DNA of 64,000 nt, taken from assembly GCA_028564705.1 (NCBI GenBank), contig JAPXFQ010001395.1, positions 1 to 64,000 of the forward strand. The letters run 5' to 3'. Shown piece after piece: positions 36,185 through 50,100 of this stretch; positions within the stretch are counted from its first letter, which is position 1, and each line of letters starts with the position of its first letter. A program made the translations under genes and the position numbers. The notes beneath the pieces are model-generated. The model was not told where the DNA came from, did no database searches, and saw only the letters and a list, made by a program, of their open reading frames with translations. Source of the DNA: Apricaphanius iberus. Lineage: Eukaryota > Chordata > Actinopteri > Cyprinodontiformes > Aphaniidae.

Positions 36185-36330
36185 CTATTATGGAAGAAAA
36201 CACGTTTGGAGCAGCAGAGGATTTTAGATTCATCCTTCAGAGCAATGACCCTAAACATACCGAGCTACAATGGGATCGTTTTAGATCAATACTGGGGATT
36301 GAAAGTCCCAGGTGAGATCGAGATGTAAGA
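36185..36330 (+). mobile_element. Tc1/mariner transposase fragment
   Basis: The + strand reads NDPKHTELQWDRFR around 36,235-36,280, recalling the DNxPKHT region of Tc1/mariner transposases. Only this fragment remains. It lies about 260 bases upstream of the gene 2 promoter. Confidence 0.5.
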
Positions 36331-36559
36331 ATGTTGTCCGGGACATGCAGGAAAGAAGATGCATCCCACACTTATGAGTTTTGTCTCTCTTAATTAAACC
36401 TAAAATCTGTTACATTTTCCACTCACTCCGTAATCATGCAACTATTGAAGGTCTAACACTTACATTCCTATAAAATAACACTGCTACTTGGTTAGTCAGA
36501 GACTGAAAATTGATTTACCCACTAGTAATTCAGATTAAATTCAACTCAGGGTGGAAGAA

Positions 36560-36692
36560 TAGACCACGCCCCCTAAAGGTGAGCCTTATAAAAGCGCTGA
36601 TTAGTCTGAACAGCTGAGCAGAGTGGGCGTGGTGACCTGCTGACAGTCAACCTTCACGCGGCTGAAACTTGACTTTATAGTTGCTCCGGTCG
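36560..36692 (+). promoter_or_regulatory. Candidate upstream promoter and leader exon of gene 2
   Basis: A CCACGCCCC box (about 36564) precedes TATAAAAG at 36587-36594, with a CAGCTG E-box and a GGGCGTGG box just downstream. A transcript starting near 36,620 could splice at CCGGTCG before GTAACG (exon end 36692) to the acceptor at 37265, giving a non-coding first exon. Confidence 0.5.
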
Positions 36693-36948
36693 GTAACGTG
36701 ACTCTTGTTTGGGTCCGCCTTATGTTTTTATTTTTTTTTTTGGGGGGGGGAAACCGGTTTGTCTTCTTTATTTCTGGGAGGAGGTTTTGGAAGCAGGAAG
36801 CGAAGGGCAGAGCCAGACTCGTTCGTGTTGTTTTTGCCCATAAGCCGGCTTTTATGAACTTCTGTTTGCGTGGCCGCGCGGCTGAGGTAGGCTCTTTTTG
36901 CTGGCTGCGTTTTGTGTCTGTGTTGCCTCTGCATTCCTCCGGATAGAA

Positions 36949-36957
36949 TATATAAAG
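36949..36957 (+). promoter_or_regulatory. Second candidate TATA box of gene 2
   Basis: TATATAAAG followed by GGGCGC lies 313 bases before the ATG at 37270. It could drive an alternative transcript. Transcript 5' ends would decide between the two TATA boxes. Confidence 0.4.
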
Positions 36958-37269
36958 GGCGCTGCGGAAGCAGGTTGGGGGGGGGGAAGTCCTGGTAGCT
37001 ACAGACGCTCATCTCAGACTTCCTCAGAGTTTTTGTTTGTTTTAGCAGAAAGTTACAGCACGACGTTATCACTCAGCTAGATCGTTCAACCCCCTACAAA
37101 CCCCCCAAGTAACTTCCCCCCGGTGCTTTCTGTATTTAGTTGGAAGTTTTAGGTTTTTTAGTATCACTGTATTTAAATGTGTCCGTGTCTGTCATGAACC
37201 CAGAGGTGGAAGAAAAAGAACTGTGTGGATTTGCCTAATGTTAATCATGCAGTGTTGTGTTGCAGCACC

Positions 37270-38101
37270 ATGAACATGTTCAGAAGAGAGAAGGGCCCAG
37301 CTGCCCAGACTCCTGTGGTTCCACCAAGACCCACTAAGGAGGTGAGAACGTGCAAAAAACGGTACACCTATTTCTGCCCGTTCGGGCATAATATTATGAC
37401 CACCCTAACACTAAACATTTGTTGCTGCAAATACCACTATGGTATCTGACCTCTGGTAGCAGATCCATTGCTTGATGCCATGCAATGGATTGCATTAATT
37501 TGTTCTGGACTCTTCTGTTATGTTCCTTTAAATCATTCATGTGCCCTTAGGGCTATATTTACAGTACAGACCAAACGTTTGGACACACCTTCTCATTCAA
37601 TGAGTTTTCTTTATTATTCATGACTACATTGCAAAGTCTCAATTAATGTAATCAAAACTATGAATGAACACATAATGTATGGAAATACTGTATGTACTTA
37701 AACAAAAAGGGTGAAATATCAGAATACGTGTGTTATATTTTAGATTCCTCAAAGTAGCCACCCTTTACCTGTTGAAGCTCAAGAGAATGCAAAGCAGTAA
37801 TCAGAGCAGTCACCAGAAATGGTTTTCCAACAGTCTTGAAGGAGTTCCCAGAGATGCTTAGTACTTGTTGGCCCTTTTGCCTTCACTCTGCGGTTCAGCT
37901 CACCCCAAATCATCTCCATTGGGTTCAGGTCCGGTGACTTTGGAGGCCAGGTTATTTCACACTTTTTTGTAAGAGTACTACATCAATCCATATGTGTTCA
38001 TTCATAGTTTCGATGCCTTTAGTGAGAATCTACAATGTAAAAGTCATGAAAAGAAAGAAAACTCACTGAATGAGAAGGTGTGTCCAAACTTTTGGTCTGT
38101 A

Positions 38102-38137
<36 letters not shown>

Positions 38138-41100
38138 ATGCACCGATACTAATATCGGGGCCAATACCATGAACAGATACTTAAAATGTGGAATATATAT
38201 ATATATATATTTACGTGTATATAAATTCATATATGTGTATATAAATTCTAAAAGTTGTAGAATGCAATTGAAAAAGCATTTAGTGTGCAAAGACATTAAA
38301 GGAAATCAATTATTTTACCAAACCAACACAAATTCTCGCAATATAAAGATGAAGATATTTTAAATTAAATAAAAGCTAAACATTATGAAAATGTTCAAAA
38401 TTGTCAGCTTTTCTGGTTACTTATACATTTGATATCGCACGCAAAGAAACTGTGTATATTTGATTTTAAAATGCTTCCAGTTCAACAGGTTTCTTTTTCA
38501 AACGGCAAACTATAAACTTTCAATATCTAGTGTGCAGAGAAACGCAACATCAGTATCCTTGGGTATCTGATTACAAAGTATGTAAGCACAGCTTAATGAT
38601 ATCAAAATGCATGACTGCGGTATAATCAGAATCTATACCTATGGCTAAATTTACATAATTTCTACCTAATACCGTTTATATTGCCCTCTACTATGTGCCA
38701 TTCTAGATTTATTCTCTGGAATGAGATTCTCTACATGAAAGGTGCATGTTGTGAACACAAAAAAAATGCCTAGGTTGGAGCACATCTGCATGTCCTTGCT
38801 GAACATTGCCCAAATCATTACACCGCCTTTGTTGGCTGGCCTTCTTCCCATGGTGCAATCTGTTGCCATGTGTTCCACAACAACACGCATCAACCCCGCC
38901 AATCCATATGGCAACTAAAGCAAGGTTGTCCAATTCTGGGTCTCGAGTTGGTGTCGTGCAGCTTTTTGATGTCTCCTTGATCTAACACAGCTGATCACTT
39001 GTTTGTACCTTTAGGGAGTGGACGGAGATCAGGGGCTCGTTCTTTGTACGTCGCTAACTCAGTTAGCTGGATTTGATTGTTGACGATTTGGCATGATCTT
39101 GGATTGTTTGGTTCTTCGACGCTCATCCTGGACTTGCTTATTTCATGTAAACAGGGTTAGATCGTGGCTTTATAAGCGGAAGAGACAGTGAAGTCTGTTG
39201 CAGCCATGTCTTGTCCATTTTTAAGACAGCAACCTGTTGCGGAAGGCACAAGAATAATTCGCAGAGCCTTTCGAATTTATTGCGTATTGAGGGATAGACA
39301 GGATCCTTTGGCGCAGCGCAAAAGTGTCATTTTTGAGAGATATGGTTTTTCCCTTGAGGGTGTTATTTACATCATTAATTTGTTGGAGCCACACATTAAG
39401 TGTTCAACGAGGAGGAGTTGGGCTTTGACCACTGCACAGACTGTGTGCATTGCGCTGAGATACTTTGCGAGTGGCAAATTCGCACAGTTTACCTGGCACT
39501 CAAGCGGTTTTTAAGGGTATTTGTGGTATTTCCGAGCCACTTAAGACCCCAGGTGGTAAAGGAGATTTTTTTTGCTATTGCAGGTACATTTATAGATGTT
39601 AATGACATGCAATCATGACCATGCCAAAAAGTATGACTAACAGTGTGTGTCCTTCAGGCTTCCCTAACATGATTGGTGCCATAGATTGCACGCACATCCA
39701 CATCAAGGCCCCACCAGGCCCCAATGGAGATTTCGTGAACAGAAAGGGGGTTCACAGTATAAATGTGCAGGTAAAGTTACAAATATTCCAATTAGTAGAT
39801 AATATTAAAAAAACATTTTAAAAGAAAGAAAAAAAAGATAAAAAGGGGGGAATGGATCAAAAAGTAAGCAGTTGACTGAATATAATCTCTTAGATGGTGT
39901 GCGATGCTATGTTCCACATAACCAATGTGGAAGCAAAATGGCCAGGATCTGTGCATGACTCAAGAATTTTCAGAGAGTCACATCTATGCACATTATTTAA
40001 ACGATGGGTTTTTTTAAAAAGAAAAAAAAGGTTAAAAGTGGCTTTTTAAAATAAAGACGGTATAACAAATAAAAGGCTACCATTTTGTAGAATATTCTTG
40101 TATTTCACTTTTACTTGTTCTCATGTTCTAGTGGGTCATATGAAATGGGTGGGTCATATGAAATTATTACAATGCAGAAATACACACTGTGGAAGGTAAT
40201 AGAAACATCTACCATGGACAGCACTTACGCATTTAATTTGTCTGCTACTTTTTGCCAGCCCTCTCTCCTGGCTTTTGCAGACTTTGAGGCGTTTCCTGTC
40301 GTTTTGATGATATTCTCATATTTGCATAACCTTCCATTAAAAGCTCTTGTTCTGCTTGATAGAAAAAACTTTGCACGTTCTTTTGCCATGCTCAACAGCC
40401 AATGACAGCGTTGCTAATCATTGTTTCTACTATCGATACATATCCCCTTTTAAACTAACGCATGGACGCGCAATTATCTCAGATGACTCAATCCCGCGAT
40501 ACTAATCATTGACAAACAGGTGTGTTAGAAGGACCCAATTAGCCGAATCATGATTCACAGGATGAAATCATCTCGGATGTCTCATTTGATCTCGGATGTT
40601 TTAAGCAACGTTCGAAAAACGAGCCCCAGGATATAGATACCCTGACTGGTCTGCAGCAACAAACTGCAGGATACCCTGTGTACACCTTTCCATCAGAACC
40701 ATGATCGTGTTTCTACAAGATTTGAGCTACAGTGGCTTTTTTATTGGATCAGATAAACACGGGCCAGCAGTCTCTGACCCGGTTCACCACTGTTCCTGAT
40801 GGTCACCACTGCAGACTGCAAATATTTGTGGGCAAAAAGTTCACTTGTAGTCAAAAGCACCCCACCATCACCCTCTGGCACTCTGCAAAGATGACCAGAG
40901 TTTATTGCTTATCATCACCCGTCAGTGGTCATTATGTTAAGCTTATTCAGGGCATCTTGTATTATTTCTTTTATGTATTAGGAGCTGGACAACCCCATCA
41001 GACACAGCCTAAAAACTCTGGACCCTGAAGCAAATGCAGACCTGGAGGTAAATGTTTATACTTGATTCTGAAGTTGAACCCTTTGACCTTATAGTCTTTG

Positions 41101-44100
41101 TTGTTTCTAGGATAATGCAGAGGACACAAATGATCTCTACCCAAAGACAAAGGTGAGGTAACATTCATCTCCAAGCCTTTTCTATAATCAGTAAGCTGTT
41201 TTCTTTACATTATGGAGGTTTTATTGTGTTTTCCTGGGAACAGCAGAGAACGGGGGTGATGGGGGTTGTGCAGAAGATCAACCCCTTCAAATCTACTTCA
41301 AAGGTACTAACACAATTTTCATTTAATGTGTCACCATTAGCTCTTTAATTAACAGAAGTTTGACTTGTGTCTTCTACTCAGGCCTCCTCTTCATCAAATG
41401 TCAGTAAAACCCCTTCCTCTGAATCTCTAGACCAGGCAACGGACTCAACGCAGGTGAGTAAATGTACATCTCTAATTCAGTTGTTTATCACGGGTAAAAT
41501 AATGCATAAGAAGTTTTTATGGGGACCAGTCATTTCTTTGCGGGTACAGCCACACCAGCCCTGTTTAGCCTGCTTTAATCAAATTTGACCTCATTTGCCC
41601 AGAAAGTCTGGTTCATTTAGGGAGCTGGAAATGAGCATTTGAACCCTGATGTGGACAAAACTAGAGGAAACTCTGGTCTGCCTAAAAACTTCTCTGCTTG
41701 GTCGAAGTGCGGTTTGCTCACATATGTGAACGGCAAGCAGGCTGGAGCCCCTCCAAACGTGCCGGGCATTCTGGGTAAATAAGACTAATGCAACCTGAGC
41801 CCATTGCTGCAGCGTATTTGATTGGTAAATTTGCCTAAGACAACTGAGGAATCCTATAACCTCTCAATTCTGATGCCACTCCATGGAATTCCATGGAAAT
41901 TACCTTAAGTCTCTATGTTCATGTCATCTTCTTTTATATGCAGATGATTCAGCATTATTGGTTTCGCATAAAGATAAGAATATAGTTGAAAGAACTTTAA
42001 GTGAAGAACTATTAAATGTAAGTGGGTGGATGTCGGCCAATAGGCTATCGCTTCATCTAGGGAAAACGGAAGCTATACTGATTGGGTCAAAGATGAAACT
42101 GAAAACATCCCCTGGTTTTAAGGTTTTAGTTGGAGATAATGAGATTACTGTAAAGGACTCAGTTACCTTGATTGTGTGTTGGACTGCCACATGTCTGGAG
42201 TGGGACAAAGACAAAAGGTACTTGTCAAGGTTAATCAAAAAGTATGTTTCTTGTCCAGAATCTCAAGGTTTGGGGACATGAAAGCAATGCTAGCACTGGC
42301 AACTGCTCTATTTCAGCCTTATTTTGACTATGCATGCTGCTCATGGTACAATGGTGTCTTGAAGCACCTGAAACATAGGCGTCAAGCTTCAAACTTATAA
42401 CCAAATATGGTTATACGGACTAGTTTGAACCTTCCCATGAGAGTTCATCTTGACGCTTCTTATTTTGAGACTATTGGGTGGTTAAAAGTAGAAGACAGTC
42501 TCTCAGATTTACCTGTGTATGGTACATTAGATCCTGTATGGGGCTGTCCCCAAATATTTAACCAATTACTTTGATAGAGTGAGATATGTTCAGTTATTCC
42601 ACTAGGGGCAGCTCTACTGATTTTGTACCCCTTAGAGTTAAGAGTAACTTAGGTAAGGAGTCCTTTTGGTATGTAGCAACAAGACTGTGGAACAGGTTAC
42701 CAGGAAATATTAAGACTGTCAGAAATGTAAAAACTGAAAAAAATTGCTTAGATGCCGGTCTTAGTATATTATTTATATTGGGTTTTTTATCACTGTATTG
42801 TCTAGATGGATATAATGTAGTGGCTGCCATCTGTTTTTCTATTTTTCTTTTCTGTTTCTAGTTTTAAAACCATGATTTCTGCTTCAGAGTTTGAAAGATC
42901 CATTTCTGAAGGGGAAACAGCACGCTATCCGCCATTTAAAGTCATCATTGGGACTTTAAATCAGGTTGGGTTAATATCTTTGATTACAATCAGTGTCACT
43001 TCTGTTTCAGAACCCTGGGATGCTGAAAGGAGTCATGCAGAAAGTGAACCCGTTCAAGTCTTCATCCCAGGTAATTACAGTCCTGTCTGACTGACCAGTT
43101 TCAGAGTTTCCACTGAGCTTGTTCTCTCACACAGGTGCCTAAAGCTCCGTCCTCAGACTCACTGGAACAAGAAAGGGGCCCAGACTCAACACAGGTAGGA
43201 AATGACTAAAATGTAAGGCGATCTCCTTAAAAGCAAGCTCTTTTTGTTTCAGTTCATGGTTCCTTTTCCCATAACCTATTTAGGATCACACCCATATCTA
43301 ACTCAGGCTGGGAGCTATAACACTTTGTTCTTTTTGAACACTAGTTTTTGTCCTTCAACTTAGAATCAGTTTTCTCCTCGCAAACACATGTTTTAATTGA
43401 GGAGGAAGTGACAAGTCTGTGGTTCCCGTAAACAACAAGGACAGACTAAAACTTAAGGTCAAACTCAACTCAAAGATACAGTTCACCTGATTGATAAAGC
43501 CAAATGCCACTCTTGCTGTTTTGTTGAAAATGTAACTAAATAAAATCCATCGTTGGAACCTGACAATATATACATTCTTTATGTGACCAGGAGACATCAC
43601 AGTAGCTATAAGTCTGCAGAATAGTGTACTGCTACGTACAGCTTATGTGTTCAACGTATAATTATGTATGATTTTTCTGAACATTTCTTAATTTGTTGTA
43701 TTTTCTGCTCTGCGTGTCAACATTTAACATTTTGAACCAAATTGAGAACAATGCATGTATTCCTGATAATTTGGCATCAGAATTAACCATTGAAGTGACT
43801 CATAAACAGGAGCAGGAGTGAGTATGCCTCTTGGAAAACTTACTGAATCCACTATATGATAGTTATGCAAAGGCTCACTTTTGAAACAAATAATTTAACA
43901 AGCAATTTTTTTTCTCGCGAATTATATGCAGATTATTGCAAAAAGATTGTTCCTTCTCTGCCTTCTAACTGCTTTAAGATGATGTTTGGCCGGCCCACAG
44001 CTATAGCAGCTTCAGCTCTTCTGAGAAGCCTCTCCATAAGGTTTAGGAGTGTTTGAGGGTTTTTGACCCAAAACTAATCATAAGTGTTCAAAATGGATTG

Positions 44101-47100
44101 TTTCATAATGACATTTACTCTGGTTTGAAGGCACGCTGAACTTTTATTAAGTTCCTATCACTTAATTATAAAACATAAAAGTATTTGAACACTTATGAAT
44201 CGCTATCGATTTGGCATGCATCGCATTGCTAATAATCAGTTAATCGGCACACTATTTGTCTGCTACTTTTAGGCACCCTATTTATGAGGTCACACACTCA
44301 TTTTGGGGTGTGAATGACTGCCTTGCTGTCTCTCCCTATATTAATTTTAAATATTCTATCTGGTTGGGATCAGGTTCTTGGACACTGAAATTGCTCATTT
44401 GTGTCTTCATGAACCTGGTTTGTGTGTTTGTTTGCAGACATGTAAGAACAGAAAGTATCAATCCTAAAACTACAGCTACTGTGTGTGTTGTGGAGATGCT
44501 TCTCTTAAACTGAATGAAACTAAATGTAGTTCAATCCTGGGTGAAAACCTGGTAGAGGCTTAAAAGACTTGAGTTTGAGGTCCTCCTTCTGGTCAGATAA
44601 CCCTAACTGTTTTTTTTTTGTTTTTTTTAATCCAATCTGACCCAAGAAAACTCTAATTAACTTGTCTGCTTGTAAAATTGCAAAGATGTAGAAACATTCA
44701 AGAGTTGTAAAGAGCCCAGGAAGTCATTGATTGCCTGTTGGTGAATAAGCTGGGCCATAATTATGCTATATGACCACTGGACCTGGGAACTTTCAGTAAC
44801 ACGAGGTGAAATGGGGTAAATGATTAATAAAATTAGTTGAAAGAAGTTTAGGGCAACTAAATAATTCTGTCAGAGCTTGCATGATGTTGAACTAAATAAT
44901 TATCATAAGTAATTCAATGCATGTTCAAGCAGAGACAAAATGGAGCCAATTTCCAGTTTATTTATTTTGAACAGATTAACAAATTGCAGTTTTACAGAGG
45001 AATTTTGCCCCCGTCAGTTCCTCTGTGGTCCAGATTTAAAGAAATCTGAACATTGAATGTTTTTCATGTCAAAACTTTTATAGACAACCGGGCCTGCCAG
45101 GGTTGTAGGCGTTCCTTCTCCTCGAAATCTTACTCCAATCCGATCATTTCCAAACAATGTCTGAGCAATGATTTGCTGTCAGAGAATCCTGGAGTCAGAA
45201 AATGGGTCGTCTCTGTTCTGGGTCAAAGGTTCATTATAAAGATTTATGGTTAAATGGCTATCTGCTTCTCTAAAAACTTTTCTCCCAGTTTCTTATCTAA
45301 ACATCCTTGCTTTTACAACCTGCCATAAACTTTAGCCAAAAGTTTTACGACTTAAAAGCTTAGCCCCATAAACCATACTGACAAACCCATCTTTACCATC
45401 ATGCAAGCTAATTAAAACAGACTTTTACTTTCTGAACACCAACCAAGGACTATACAAACATATTCAATACGAGACCGTTGCACAAAGTAGCCCCAAAAAA
45501 TATGAGTCACGACAATGACTCTACTTAAAGCACTGGAAAATTGAAGCAGCTGACTGAGATATTTTGGAACAGGAACATGTCGGTCAAACAGAGCTGGTTG
45601 TGTTGAGCTAGTAAAAGATCTCCAAACAGACGAGGCTTTGATTTATCAGGTTCCTTGAAAATAGTCACAAGTTACTAGTTTACTTTTGGCTGATCTGTGT
45701 TTTTTTTTCAGAAACCTGGTATGTTCAAAAGAGCCATCCAGAAAGTGAACCCCTTCAAGTCTTCCGCACAGGTACTTACTGTAGATTTGTTTTACATCCT
45801 TAACAGATAATTCTGTGACCTTACTCTCTCCAGACAATCTTCTGTCTCATTTACTTACTTAAAAATTCAAGTTGGCAATCATTTTATCTCTCACCGTTTT
45901 CCCTGCAACTGTTTTTGACAAATTAACAGCAGCATGTTGTCAACAGCAGCCTATCAGAACTCTGATTAATCAGTACAGGGGTTCCTCAGGGCTGTGTCAG
46001 AGCCCCCGTTACATTCACGTTTTTGATGATTATCATTTTATATATTATATATCACAGAAGCCCGTGGTCTTTCACACAAACATACAATCAGTCCACCTAT
46101 TTTTTTTAAAATTGAGATTTTTGTTTAGCGGTGTGACAAAGACAACTTGGACTGCTCTTGACTGTCAGCATGCTAGTATTTTACCAAACTGTTAGTATCT
46201 TATTGTCCAGCTACATAGAACCTTAAGCTTGAATGTTCAGGTTGACGGCCCATGCTCCTGTTAACAACAGAGAATAGGTCTGTTTTTTATGTTGAGACTC
46301 GGCGTCTTGAATTCATATAGATGATGAAACCCTTCCCTACCATAATGAGGATCATGAATGACGCACTTGTTGATGGTTCTATTCCAAATGTTCTTTGGGT
46401 TATTTTTGCCCTTCAGTTTGTATGCCCCGTCCCCAGGAACAACTATGGGTTTCCAAAATACTCTTGAAGCCATGCTCGTATGTCTTTGTTCTGTTGTTTC
46501 TAAGCATACCAACGAAGGTTCTATGCCGATAGTTTTCGTTGCACATTGGTAGAAAATCTTGGAAAAGACAATGAACCTGGCCAAGAAGTGACAAATGGAG
46601 TATGAAATCTGGTTTCTTATTGGGCTGCTTAAGGAAGGCGCAGGGAAGGGCCTGAAATTTGTGAGGCGTTCAAAGCTGCTTTTACGGGTCATTGGGTCCG
46701 AGTCTTGATACAATGTCTGGGCCCTGGAAATTTCTTCTGGCTTGTTAACCTTTAATTTAGTATCCCTGCTTCAGACAACCCATTAGATAACCTATTATGT
46801 CCTTAGGCAAGATGTTAAATTACCCTTCATATATTCTCTATACAAAATACATCTCTGTATAGGTTAAAGCTCTTTAATTTACTTAATTTAATAAGTAAAA
46901 CCAAACCAGTCCAAATGTTCAATTTGGCGTTCATGCCACAAAAGCGTAGTCTTCTTACTATTGCTATGTTCTCTACATAGGTTGAGGTAACTGAAAACAG
47001 GAACTATCAAATTTCTAAGACTTATTGCCTAGACTAAATTAAATGAACTGAATAGTGTATATTTACCATGCGTGTGAATCTACATGTGAATCTGTGTGGG

Positions 47101-50100
47101 TACTTTTGCAAGCGTAAGAGCTAAAAATCCCCAATCTTGACAGAAAACTGGTCCATGTCTAATGGCTATAAATATTTGTGTTTTTAAGGTGCCCCAAGGC
47201 GAAGCTCAGGGTGATCCTTCAAACAAACAAGAGCCTGACGGAGAACTTCAGGACACACGGGTAAGCTGTATTCCTTCTTGCTTTTCCCAGGTAATCTATG
47301 TGCGTTGAAGAGGTTCTAATCAATCTTCTCCATAATTTAGAATCCAGAGGTGACGACAAGCATGATTCAGAAAGTCAACCTATTCAAATCTTCCCAGCCT
47401 AAGGTATCTTAATTTTTTTAATAATAATGAGTGTGACTGGAATATGTAGAGGGACTTGTTTAAATACAGTTTGTTCTTTTCTCTGGCTTCCATCTCACCT
47501 TCTCTAGGACACTCGGCCTCTGCACAGTGACCTGTCCTCCAGCAGTGGAAGCCTAAAGGACAATAACATGCCAGAAAAGCAGGTTGGTGTTTAAAATAAA
47601 AAAAAAAAAGTAAAAAAAAGTCTAATACTTGTCATTACCACAAGATGGTGTTCAAACACATCATTTCAAACTACAGCTGCTGGTCATAAAATTGGAATAG
47701 CATGTAAAAAGTTGCTTTATTTCAGTAATTCCATTCAAAAAGTGAATCTTGTAGATTATCTTAATTCATTACAGACTGCTATATTTCTTAATTTGGATGG
47801 ATATAACTGAGAACTAACGAGGGTCCCAAATTCAGTATATCCGAAAATTAGATTATACGTTAAGACCAATGTAGAAAGGATTTTTTAGAATTGTTGGCCA
47901 ACTGAAAATTATGAACATGTACAGCACTCAATATTTAGTTGGGGCTGCTTTGGCTTGGATTACGGCAGCAATGCGGCTTGGCATGGTGTTGATCAGTCTG
48001 TGGCACTGCTCAGGTGTTGTGAGAGTCCATGTTGCTCTGATGGCGCCCTTCAGCTCGATAACAGTAAGTGGACGATAACAATGATGACCCATCCCAATCC
48101 CCCCTTTACTTTTTTTTTTTTTTTTTTTTTCCTTGAATCGTGTCATATTCTGAATTAAATGTCTGGTAGTGGCCAAATTTGCTTAATGTTCTTTAAAATA
48201 TGATGACTTCTTGCTATTGAATGGCTTCAAACAGCCTTTCAATTCAGGGTATGATTCCCACTCCTTTCTGTATTTCTTAGTTTAAACAGTTTAAACTTAG
48301 AAGTGATCACACGGACCAGATGAGGTGAGGAAGTTACAGAGGCTGAGTAAAATCAGGGATTTTAGTGTGCATTTATTTATTTTAGACTGAAAATATTTTA
48401 CATCGGCGCACAGGTGGGAATAGGCGGCGGCTTCAAGCGGCAACTGTGTTTGTTTCCCAATCCTCTCCAGGGACCAGTCATCCCTATTGCTTGGACACAT
48501 AGCTCTGTTAGCAGCCAGCCTCTTATTAGCAATTAACTTGTGTCTTGTTCTCCTTGTGGAAAGTGTCAAGGGTTGTCTTATGGACAACTGTCAAGTCAAC
48601 AGTTTTCCCCATGATTTTGTAGCCTACAGAACTAGGCTGAGAGACCATTTAAAGGCCTTTGAGATACTGAATGTTGGGCTTTCTTTAGCTGTCAGTTAGA
48701 ATCTTCAAAATTAAAATAAAGATTTTAAATCAGTCTGTGTGTTATTGTGTGTATTTACAACTTTTTCAAAATTGGTGCTTGGTGTATTTACAGGTGCAAA
48801 TGAATAAATTAGTTTCACAATGAAAAGCTGAATTACTGAAATTGTCAATGGTATTCTAATTGTTTAGACTTGGATGCACTGTTGAATGTTTAATTCTGCT
48901 CTTCGGGATTATGCCTTGCAGTTTATGAAAACTCAAAATAGCATTCTTTCACGAAATGTAAATATTACAAAAGATGAACAAATAAGAGATCAACTATTAT
49001 GGCTTATACAGTCACATTTGATTCAATTGGCATAGTCGGCGTCCACTAGTAGGGTTTGCAGCAAGAGATCATTGCTGGAAAAAAAGTGGGTTGTTGAGTT
49101 TTGAACAGAATCTGTCAATTGAAAGTTTATTGAAAGGAAAGTGTTTAACTGCAAAATAATGTGAAACAGAGCTCATTAAACAGTGGGCTGGGGGGAGTCA
49201 CCCAACATGAACTGCAGTTAAAATAAAATGTTTTCTGAAATGGTCTCAATTTCAAGGAATGTGTAAACTGTACCCCATTATTTGCAAGAGTCTTTGTCCT
49301 TGGGGTCAAATTGGGGTTAACAAGGATTGCACTGTTTATTGATGGAGTGTGTCTCTCCACTCTTGGACAAGAGTGGAGAGGCACAGAATCCCAGCTGGTT
49401 AAGGTCCAGATTAAAGTTCCTCCAGCCTGATGAGTTAGGATCTAGGATCTAGACTTCCTGAACAACCTACAGTAGCAGAACCACAAGTATGTGTCCTTAA
49501 TCCAAAAGGGTCCTTTTTATTTTATCCTTTTTATTTTTGATGCAATATAAAAAATTTCTAAGCAGTACAATCTTAGGGTTTTCATTAGTTTTAAGCCATA
49601 ATCATAAATGACAGCAATAAACACTTGATAAAATATCACTGTATGCAATGAGTCTGTACGTTTTCACTTATTTGCATTAATAAAGCAATGTTTTCATTGA
49701 CATCCTGCCTCCTACTCTCATAACGTGATGATGTGAGGCTGGAAGTTGGGGACAATGGTCAAGGCATATTGGATTAAACAATTTTGCCCATAACCACGAA
49801 GGAAGGGATTTTAACACTTCTGAGCAAATGTTTCTTATTTTTAACATTTTATGTTTACCTGTAGAACCCTGGAGTGTTTAAATTGATGATGCAGAAAGTA
49901 AACCCCTTCAAGTCACGTACACAGGTACAGATTTAAAAGACTAAAAGCGTCAAACGTCTGCCACCTTCTCTAACGTTTCACTATCCATTGTTGACACAGG
50001 TGGCAGATGACAGTTGTGAGACTGACTCATCTGTTCTTGCTGATATGATTGAGGTAAATATAGCAGCGAAAGCAACAGATGACGTTTGATTATGTGTTTA

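Larger units (their letters stand above)
39033..40626 (+). mobile_element. PIF/Harbinger transposon with CAG target duplication
   Basis: Terminal inverted repeats of about 24 bp (left GGGCTCGTTCTTTGTACGTC; right end AACGAGCCC in inverse) agree at about 20 positions. CAG occurs directly outside both ends (39030-39032 and 40627-40629); vertebrate Harbingers duplicate a 3-bp CWG-type site. Removing the element rejoins the surrounding Tc1-like sequence with one CAG. It encodes a broken nuclease on the + strand and a Myb-like frame on the minus strand. Confidence 0.85.
37384..40940 (-). mobile_element. Tc1-like element in gene 2 intron 1, interrupted by later insertions
   Basis: The left end GGGCATAATATTATGACCAC (37384-37403) is mirrored by GTCAGTGGTCATTATGTTAA (40921-40940). 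Internal pieces at about 38,790-38,925 (CTTCTTCCCATGGTGCAATC) and 40,627-40,900 (ACCCTGACTGGTCTGCAGCA, CGGTTCACCACTGTTCC) resemble, from memory, one minus-strand Tc1-like family. The pieces are in order, separated by insertions at 37562-38104, roughly 38103-38620 and 39033-40626. No working transposase. Confidence 0.65.

Noticed and set aside
45960..46200. LINE L1-type fragment (GVPQGCV-like)
   Set aside because: Match is a few residues with stops around it; too short to annotate.
46261..46713. 150-residue minus-strand frame in gene 2 intron 8
   Set aside because: No recognisable domain, no splice partners, composition like the surrounding intron.
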